This document shows positions 56,691-64,000 of a stretch of DNA of 64,000 nt, piece after piece. This DNA comes from Ananas comosus. Lineage: Eukaryota; Streptophyta; Magnoliopsida; Poales; Bromeliaceae. The translations under genes and the position numbers were made by a program. Every line of letters begins with the position of its first letter. Within the stretch, counting starts at the first letter, position 1. The notes beneath the pieces are model-generated. The model worked only from the letters and a program-made list of their open reading frames with translations. It was not told where the DNA came from and searched no databases. The stretch is taken from contig NC_033623.1 in NCBI RefSeq assembly GCF_001540865.1, positions 1,118,774 to 1,182,773 on the forward strand, written 5' to 3'.

Positions 56691-59600
56691 TATATAGATA
56701 AACAACTTGTTTGCTTTATCTCTTTTTTTACAGGAGGAGGGCTCATAGTACACTTCCTAGCTTATTTGGAATTTAAGTATGATCTACTCTAGATAATTTA
56801 TACCCTAGCTTTTGGAATGTAATCATCTTGTATATAACATGTATTATCCTATGATATCATGATTATTAGGATCTTGTGATGGACAAAATGCGGTATCTTA
56901 GATTGCAATCGGAAAAGAAAATCTCCGTCTCAACGTGTCATCACCAAATAGCATGTTCAAAAATGCAAAAAGGCCTCAAATTTTGAAAGATGTCAAGTTA
57001 CTTTTAAGATGGACAATCTTTTTTTTTTTTTTTAGAATTGTTAAATTATCTCATAAGGGGAATTAATGCACTATCCTTTAAAAGCGTGATCAAATCTAGC
57101 AATGGACTAAAGTCAAAGTTCAACTTTATAGTTACCGACAGAAATTGTCATCGAATATATTGTAAAATATATAAAGCAACCGTTGTACTTTAAAATTTTA
57201 AATTGTTAGAGAATGATGTTTATATGTTTTTATATTTACCATATATGATATCAGTATATAACTTATTCTAATTAACAGCCAAACAAGCGGCTCTTCAGTA
57301 TATATTTAATTATTTTTTTAATAAAGTACTATGCATATTCTGAATGGCTTGTAAGGTAAGGTTAGAGGTTTCAAAAGTTTGTTAAATTAGTTTAAATGTC
57401 ATACCAATACAACTGATTTTAGCTCATATAATTTCCAACATCCAAATTTGAGGTGTCATCTTAAAGTAAAGAAGAAACAATTAGCCATCATCAAATTAAA
57501 ACCTTATTTTAAATTGGATTTAAATAAAGCAGTGAGTCAATTGCTGTAGTCAGATGATTTGCATCATACATTTTTCAAAAGGAGAAAATTATATACAACA
57601 AGGCAAAGTTTTTACAGGTCAAAGACATTATGGATCAGGAATTGCTGCTCTATATTTACAACTACTCCACCCATTTATGTTCAAACCAAGAAGAGACCAA
57701 TTTGAATTCAATGTATTGTTTGTAGGAGCTTGAAAAGTTTAGCCACCTATGATGTCCTCTCTTACATCAAACCTAGAGCTAGATGTAACATTTGTTGCAT
57801 TGCTTGTGGTGAATCCTCATAGAGAAAGGAAATTACTCTTAATATATTATTTCTAAACTATTTTCTATTGAATTAAGATTTCGATTGTACTTTTTTTAAT
57901 TTGTATTAGGTCAATTTAGTGAATTACAACTATACGGCTCACAACCTAATGGTTTGAATACATCCCACCATTGAAAGGACAATGGTCTATATATCATCTT
58001 GTATCTATAAAAATTCTACACATAAATTGTAGACAATACATGGCTCTAATTATCACATTTGTATACTGTATAGTTTGCTGACGAGTGCATTATATCATAT
58101 TGGGGGAGCCTTGTCAACACTAAGGAGTCGGTAACTTCTCAAATGAATATATAAATACGAAGATAATGCATCACAACTTTCTACTTTTCCATCAAAGTTT
58201 ACATATAGTTGGTAGTAGTTAAAACAAACAAAAAAAGAAAAAAAAAAAAAAAGTCAAAAGCTAAGGATCATATCAAGTTACTTTAACTACGATTTCGTGT
58301 CGGTTGTGTATCCTTGAAAATTTCAAAAAAATCAAACACACAATTTCTAAAGTTAATTATGAAATTTGGAGTTTGACAACTCCTTTTTTATGAGCTTCAT
58401 ACACTTGTTATAACCCTCTTATTGATCTATCTAATTATTTAAATATCCATAATATATAGTCTTAAATTCTTCAAGTAAAAAAGTCTCTAGTAAAAAAGTG
58501 AGAAAGGAACTAGACTTTGGTAAAGAGATATCACAACTAAAGGATGCAAGGCAACATAAGTCACAAAGTGATATAACTAAGAAATCATGTAATCCTCTAA
58601 AAGGAAAAAGATAGTAGAATTGAACACCCCCCCCAACAAAAAAAAAAGTATGGTATTACAGGTCCATTCAAACATGTCATAATCTCCACCAAGATACAGT
58701 GGAATTAATGCACTAATATGCACTAAGTTCTATATATTTTTTATATAAGATTAACAATTACTTTGTAACCCTACATGTAGATTTCTCTCATGTGAACACT
58801 ATCACTAGCTTTGGTGCAGCCATTCTATTAGGGAAAAGATTAAAAAAAGCTTAATGAGTCTTTTGTTGCTTTGTGCTAATTACCACATCTTTTAAACCAG
58901 TTTAATGGTGATTTAATTAATAATTAATTACTCATAACTTATACTAATGAACATCAAACTTTCCAAGTGAGGTGGTGCATGAGTCTAAATAATTGTCAAC
59001 AGATTGATCATTGATATATGGTCCAAGTCAAACAAGAAATGTTTTTTTTTATTGTTTAATAATGAGGATCAGTTAGTTGGTTCATTAAATGGAAATTCGT
59101 CCTTATGTGTTTACATTTTTCAATCAATTAATTTGTTATATTTGCAAATATGCAAAGTTTAAATCTCATGAGGAATTTCATGTTTATAGCACTAATTCTC
59201 TTATTTTCAAATATAAAGTATTAAAATACAATTATCAATCACGTTAACATTTTAGAACAAACAACTATTTCACGTAATATATATCATGGTAGATCCTTGG
59301 TCCAAATTTTCTAAATTTCTAGTTTAATGAATGTTATTTTCTTCCATTTAACTTAAGATCAAATTAATATCATTCTCTACCTGTTTACATTTTTAAAGAA
59401 AAGTGGCTGTCACCCAGTTATATAGTTGGCAAAACGTGTTGAAGGATTGCTTCTTTGCTCCTATCATGGTTTGGTCATAATATATATACAAGAATTGGAC
59501 AAGTTCTTAGAAAAATTGGCACATTTAAGGAAGCAACAAAATAGAAAAATGATAGGTTGAGACAAAAATTTGCAAAGAACTTAGCAAACATTTTTTTAAC

Positions 59601-59784
59601 CCAACTTCAGGGTTTAAAATAAAAAGAGTTATAATTTTCAACAATGAGTTGTACTTTTCTGGTGATTGCTATTGTCATGTGGTGTGTCACATTAGCTAAT
59701 TAGCTCTAATTCAACCAATCCATATAGGGTGCAAATCAAGTATTATATTAGTTAAAAAATATATTTTCTAATGAATATCTAGGT
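56691..59784. other. About 3 kb intergenic, nothing recognised
   Basis: AT-rich, apparently low-copy. T-run near 57010, A-run near 58230 and C-run near 58625. No coding frame or TE end that I can support. Confidence 0.4.
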
Positions 59785-60010
59785 AGGCTGGAATACTATC
59801 GATAGCACCAAGGGTTTGGTGCTATTAGGTTTTTAGCCCTTGGATTGAGAAATGTGCGGTTAGGATGATGTGGGCCCTTTAGGGTTGAGTGAGTGGTTGG
59901 TTGAATAGTATAATCTAACGGATAAAAATAATCAAAGGGTTAAATCTAACGGTGGAAAACTCGATAGCACCAAATCCTTGGTGCTATCGATAGTATCTCA
60001 GCCGGACTCT
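59785..60010. mobile_element. Short-class fold-back element, ATAGCACCAA word
   Basis: 226 bp. Left GGCTGGAATACTATCGATAG, CACCAAGGGTTTGGTGCTAT. Right GATAGCACCAAATCCTTGG, TGCTATCGATAGTATCTCAG. ATAGCACCAA occurs in direct and inverted form at both ends. The cleanest short-class copy. Confidence 0.82.
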
Positions 60011-61490
60011 TCTAATCTCTGTATAAGAATCAAAGTATTTTAAAAAAATAGTACTCATCTATAGGAACCCGTCTCAAAGTTGGATTAGAGAAAAAAAAAA
60101 AAGAATTCATCTCTTTTTTTTATTTTCTTTTCTCTCGATCTCTATGTCCATTTTGGTATTTCCACCTACGTTTCTATTATTTTGGAGGGTAGACGATTAT
60201 GGAATAATCTAATAGCCTCCCACGATGATACAATCTACAGATCCTGTCATGGCGTCCGATCGAAGATTTAAGAGGTCGTAAGACAAGTGCGACAATCTGA
60301 CAAGCAATTCCACTACAACTGTTGTATAGATAATAAGTTTACAACGGTTATTTTTCTTACAATTGCCGATCATCATATGCCCACCATGTCACCCGTGGAT
60401 CACCCAGTAATCTGCTCTTCATTTGATCATTTCTGAAATCACCGCCACCTTGTAGATATCATTTTTTTTTAAAAAAAATTATAAATTATTTTTCTTTTTC
60501 TTATGGCCCACATATGACTTAGTATTCTCTATAATTGTTCAGCTAGAGATGATAGAGTCAATTGGGTTGAAGCTTGATATAATTGAATTATGGCATTGAA
60601 AGAGGGTCATCTTTTCTATAATAGGAAAATTTTGACCGCTATAAATTTGAATATTTCACTTAACTCAATTAATAATCTATTACGATGTAGACTAAAGATT
60701 TAAGTGCCGTAACACAGGATCATACAAGAAATATGCCGGTACGGTACGGCACTTTGCGTATCAGACTGTATCAATGTGTACCGGTCACAAAAAATTCATG
60801 TGTCAACACATAATAGTATGAAATATTTCTTTTTTAGCAACAAAATATTTTAACTACTTATTATATATTTTTATTAAATTTTTTGAACTTTACTGATAAA
60901 ATTACTTACTAATTTAAAGAACAGAGGATTTTGTATTGTACCGATATCTTATTGGTACGATATGACCAATGCCGATGAGCACTTAAATTCTTAATGTAGA
61001 CAAAATTAATGACAGATCTAGTTAGTGAAGGCCATAGCTATCAATACATTGTCATAAAAATCAGATTAATACAACCAAAGTCCAATAATTAATAAGAAAT
61101 TAATAAACTTTTATTAAACCCACGATGTTGGTAAACGATTCGGTCGACGTATACACTTAATTATTTTTTAATTTAACTAACTACAATAATTTGATTATAA
61201 ATATTGAAACTTAAGGAGGTATTATCGATGTAAAATATGGCATATTCCAAAATGATCCATAGTTCAGCGGTCTCGGTACACTTTCATGTTTGTAAATTTA
61301 TTTGTCACAGTCAATTATTTCAATGTTTAAAATTATTCTTAACGTGTATTATGATCAGCTCGAAGAGCAAATCAAATGTTTCACCATCATCTTCACCGTA
61401 TTTCAAAAATAAGTATTCGAGCATTACGAGTTACATAGGCTAATCCATACAATATATATATATATATATATATATGTCTAACTATATATA
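60011..61490. other. Intergenic, weak repeat relics
   Basis: Around 60730-60985, 'GCCGGTACGGTACGGCAC', 'TGTACCGGTCAC', and 'GTACCGATATC...GGTACGATATG' form an inverted vocabulary suggesting an old MITE. No gene is seen. Confidence 0.35.
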
Positions 61491-62068
61491 GAGTGATGAA
61501 CTACTATACTTATGAAGCCACGGAGCCTTCCTAGCTTCCGAGCTCGTTTTCGTGGTTGACGACTTTCAAATCGTCGATCGACTCCGTTAACTGATCTAGA
61601 GTATTTTGGGTACCTGAATAAATTTTATTATTTTTCATACATTTGACTAATGAACATAACCGACAAATTGAGCTCAAAATAACAATTTATACACGAGCAC
61701 GTAGTGAGGCGGTTTGCAAGCTTATAACGGATTAAAAACTCAATTGATAGAAAAATATCGCAATCGCGTGGAAAATTTTGAATAGAAAATTCTTTATATC
61801 TAATATAAAACAAGATCAAATATCTTTAGATTTAAATTTTTAATGTTATTTATTAATATTTATGTAAGATTTTTATTTTCGGCCGGGTGATTTGAGCCCT
61901 TCGTTCACGTAGGCAAATGATATCGTAAATATAAAATTTTATTTTCCCTAGTACTCAAATCTCTAGATCAAAGTTTAACGAACGATCGAGATATCGAAAG
62001 TCCAACATCAGAAAACGAGCGCTGGAAAGCCGGAAAGGCTGCGGCTTCCGACTAGCATAGTAGTCCTC
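61491..62068. mobile_element. Degenerate long-class fold-back element
   Basis: Left ACTACTATACTTATGAAGCC, AGCTTCCGAGCTCGTTTTCG. Right complement ACTACTATGCTAGTCGGAAG, CCGGCTTTCCAGCGC, TCGTTTTCTGATG. Many small indels relative to the other copies. Flanked by (TA)n on the left and TATA-rich DNA on the right. Confidence 0.65.
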
Positions 62069-62131
62069 ATATATACCCTATAAGTACTATCTATACTATA
62101 TATATTATTATATATATAATATATATATTAT

Positions 62132-62165
<34 letters not shown>

Positions 62166-62170
62166 GCTAT
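62069..62170. repeat. TA-rich microsatellite
   Basis: TATATATTATATATATAATA permutations. Confidence 0.9.
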
Positions 62171-62400
62171 GCGAAGCATAGAGAATCTGGTGCTCGATTT
62201 TTTGACCCTTAAATCACCTCTTTGATCATCTCTAATCTTGGATTAATACTATTACCTTGTGGAGACAACTCAAACCTGGGGATTGGGGGATCGCAATCAT
62301 CAATCGCACGTATAATTTTTTGATAAATAATGAAAAAGTTAAAAATATCAGATTCCTCTATACTTCCGATAGATAATACCCTACACTATATATATTATAT
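62171..62400. mobile_element. Probable short-class fold-back relic
   Basis: TTTTTTGACCCTTAAATCACC, TCTAATCTTGGATTAATACT and GTGGAGACAACTCAAACC recall short-class interiors. Ends not defined; followed by (TA)n. Confidence 0.35.
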
Positions 62401-62410
62401 ATATATATAT

Positions 62411-62661
62411 AAGTTGGACATGGGCTACTATTAGTAGCAAAATCTCATTGTCTGCTACCAGTTTTTAGCTTTTAGAATCAACATCTTTTCATCATTTCTA
62501 ACCATTGGATTAAGAATACTATAACAGTCGCGTGCCACTCAACCCTATAGGGACCACTCAATTCTAACTAACTAATATCATTTACCCTACAATTTCTTCA
62601 TCCAAGGTTAAAAACTGATAGTAAAAAGAGGTTTTACTATTAAAGTAGATTCCCAGTAATT
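62411..62661. mobile_element. Short-class fold-back element
   Basis: Left AAGTTGGACATGGGCTACTA, TTAGTAGCAAAATC. Right GATAGTAAAAAGAGGTTTT, ACTATTAAAGTAG. Interior CTAACCATTGGATTAAG and GGGACCACTCAATTC. Flanked by TA repeats. Confidence 0.6.
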
Positions 62662-62740
62662 ATATATATATATATATTTTTGAATTACTATAGTATATAA
62701 TTATAGTTATATATTATATATATATTATATATTATATATA

Positions 62741-62998
62741 GGAGTTGGACTGGGCCTTACTTTAGAGCAAACGCTATTTTGTTAGCTATCAGTTTTTTAG
62801 GCCCTTTGATAAAAACTCTTTTATTATTTCTAACCATGTGGATTAAATACTATAATCCAGTGGGGACCACTCAACCTAGGAGGAACACTCTAATTAACGC
62901 AAAAACTAATATCACCTGACCTACAATTTTCTCCACATGGTTAAAACTTGTAGCAAAAAAAGAGCGTTTTACTCATTAATAGTATTCCAGCTAATTCT
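62741..62998. mobile_element. Short-class fold-back element
   Basis: Left GGAGTTGGACTGGGCC, TTTAGAGCAAACGC. Right GTAGCAAAAAAAGAGC, ATTAATAGTATTCCAGCTAA. Interior CTAACCATGTGGATTAAATA and GTGGGGACCACTCAACC. Flanked by TA repeats. Confidence 0.62.
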
Positions 62999-63033
62999 AT
63001 ATAATATGAGTATATATATATATATATATATAT

Positions 63034-63400
63034 TAGGGCTACTATACTCTTATGAGTTTTGAGCCCTTCGTACTCATAAGTTGTTTTCGATGATGGAGCT
63101 TCCGAATCGACGATCCACTCTGTTAAATATGATCTAGAGTATTTGAAACTTCTAGAAAATAAATTTCGTAATTTTTTGAAATCATAATAATGCCCATCAA
63201 ACGGGTATAAAATGAACGGTCAAAATCGAACGACATCTTAAAAATAGATGATCAGATCCTTCAATTTAAGATCGGAGCTATTGATCTTTATCTAGATAGT
63301 GAATAGAATTTTCTATCAAAAATTCAACCTATTCAGATTTTTTTGCACCGTTAAACTAGCAAGTATTCCATATCGGTCGTTAAAAATTGTCAATTTTGTA
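63034..63400. mobile_element. Long-class fold-back element, left part only
   Basis: AGGGCTACTATACTCTTATG, CTTCGTACTCATAAGTTG, TCGATGATGGAGCTTCCG and GTTAAACTAGCAAGTATTCC match the element at 21135. The copy stops past mid-length at GTCAATTTT and continues as (TA)n. Confidence 0.7.
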
Positions 63401-63668
63401 TATATATATATATATATATTGATTACAACTTGAGTCTTCACTTCAGATGTGAACACCAACAAGATAAACATATCCTGCAAGTTGGCAAAAGCCGGGTACA
63501 GAGATCTACAGAGTCCTCATGGCTGCTGGAGTACGTAATTGGTCAGAGTTGTCACTCCAGCCCAGTTTGCAGAGAGATTGGTTAGCATTTGAAATCTAGT
63601 TTGTCCTAGAGTTTCCTTGGAGTGTTGTTCACGTTGAGCATTTCTTTTTTTTAAAAAAAAAAAAAAAA
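63401..63668. other. Unassigned low-copy segment
   Basis: After (TA)n, a mixed-base stretch (CAAGTTGGCAAAAGCCGGG, ATGGCTGCTGGAGTACG) looks less repetitive than its surroundings. No family recognised. An A-run ends it near 63668. Confidence 0.3.
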
Positions 63669-63805
63669 CTATATAACTTATTATATGAATAGCTTAATTT
63701 TATAGTATTTTAGACGGTGACTAAGTTTGAGAGGTCAATAAGGTTAAATATGTTAGGAACAAAATAGTATTAGGATGGATAACCTTCAGAAGTGAGACTA
63801 AACAG
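63669..63805 (+). mobile_element. Degenerate Cassandra LTR / 5S-derived remnant
   Basis: GAGGTCAATAAGGTTAAATA, GTTAGGAACAAAATAGTATT and AGGATGGATAACCTTCAG line up in order with the Cassandra LTR at 40942 (GAGGTTAAGAGAGTTAAGCG, CTAGGACAGGAGTAGTCC and AGGATGGGTGACC). The upstream half shares CTATATA and GACGGTGAC-type words. No second LTR or target duplication seen. Confidence 0.5.
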
Positions 63806-64000
63806 ATAATTTTTTCGACATGTTGGCCGTGTTATTTTCATGAGCAGCTGGTATGGTAAATAGTCATTACTTTCTGAATGGAGGCATGCTAAGTTATTGA
63901 GTGAATAATATTAACATAAACATTGTACTGCTGTTTATTTACTGTTATAAGTCTATTGCAGATCACACAATTGAAGATCCTTCCCCTCCATAAACATCAT

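Overview
This is a low-GC (AT-rich) plant nuclear window, most likely from a monocot. The evidence is spliced genes with plant-type GT-AG introns, three plant-typical gene families (tandem-MATH/TRAF-like, SAUR, R2R3-MYB), and a very GC-rich intron-poor kinase gene (PEP carboxylase kinase) in an AT-rich background, a contrast typical of monocots. I suspect a bromeliad such as pineapple from the repeat style, but this is a guess, not a demonstrated identification.

Layout. 1-3.1 kb: hAT-like ends, a GC-rich orphan island and a solo LTR. 3.7-6.5 kb: a six-exon gene for a 300-aa protein with two MATH domains (+). 7.2-10.7 kb: an exon-like 5' region with a telo-box, and a single-exon SAUR gene on the minus strand (9583-9960). 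11-28 kb: intergenic repeats, including SINEs, a solo LTR, a palindromic MITE, a TTTAAAATT-filled element, a Tourist-like MITE, hAT elements with exact 8-bp target duplications, and a Helitron terminus. 28.0-29.2 kb: a two-exon PEP carboxylase kinase gene (-), whose reading frame is broken only by a 130-bp duplication around a single N, an apparent contig-join artefact. 29.3-52.5 kb: repeats, including a MULE with a 9-bp target duplication, a complete Cassandra-type 5S-bearing TRIM, a CACTA pair, more SINEs, and a dense cluster of fold-back elements. 52.9-54.8 kb: a three-exon R2R3-MYB gene (+) of the MYB13/14/15 (subgroup 2) type. 54.8-64 kb: more fold-back elements embedded in TA microsatellites, a long featureless AT-rich stretch, and a degenerate second 5S/Cassandra remnant at the right edge.

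The four confident genes are unrelated (development or ubiquitin-type adaptor, auxin response, C4/CAM carbon metabolism, stress transcription factor) and nothing suggests they act together. The most unusual material is non-coding. A fold-back family in two size classes carries small terminal hairpins whose arm sequence differs from copy to copy but matches within a copy. A tRNA-derived SINE family occurs about nine times in 64 kb. The same TTTAAAATT filler is found inside three otherwise different TIR elements. Five single Ns all fall in or at the edges of duplicated or repetitive sequence and mark contig joins.
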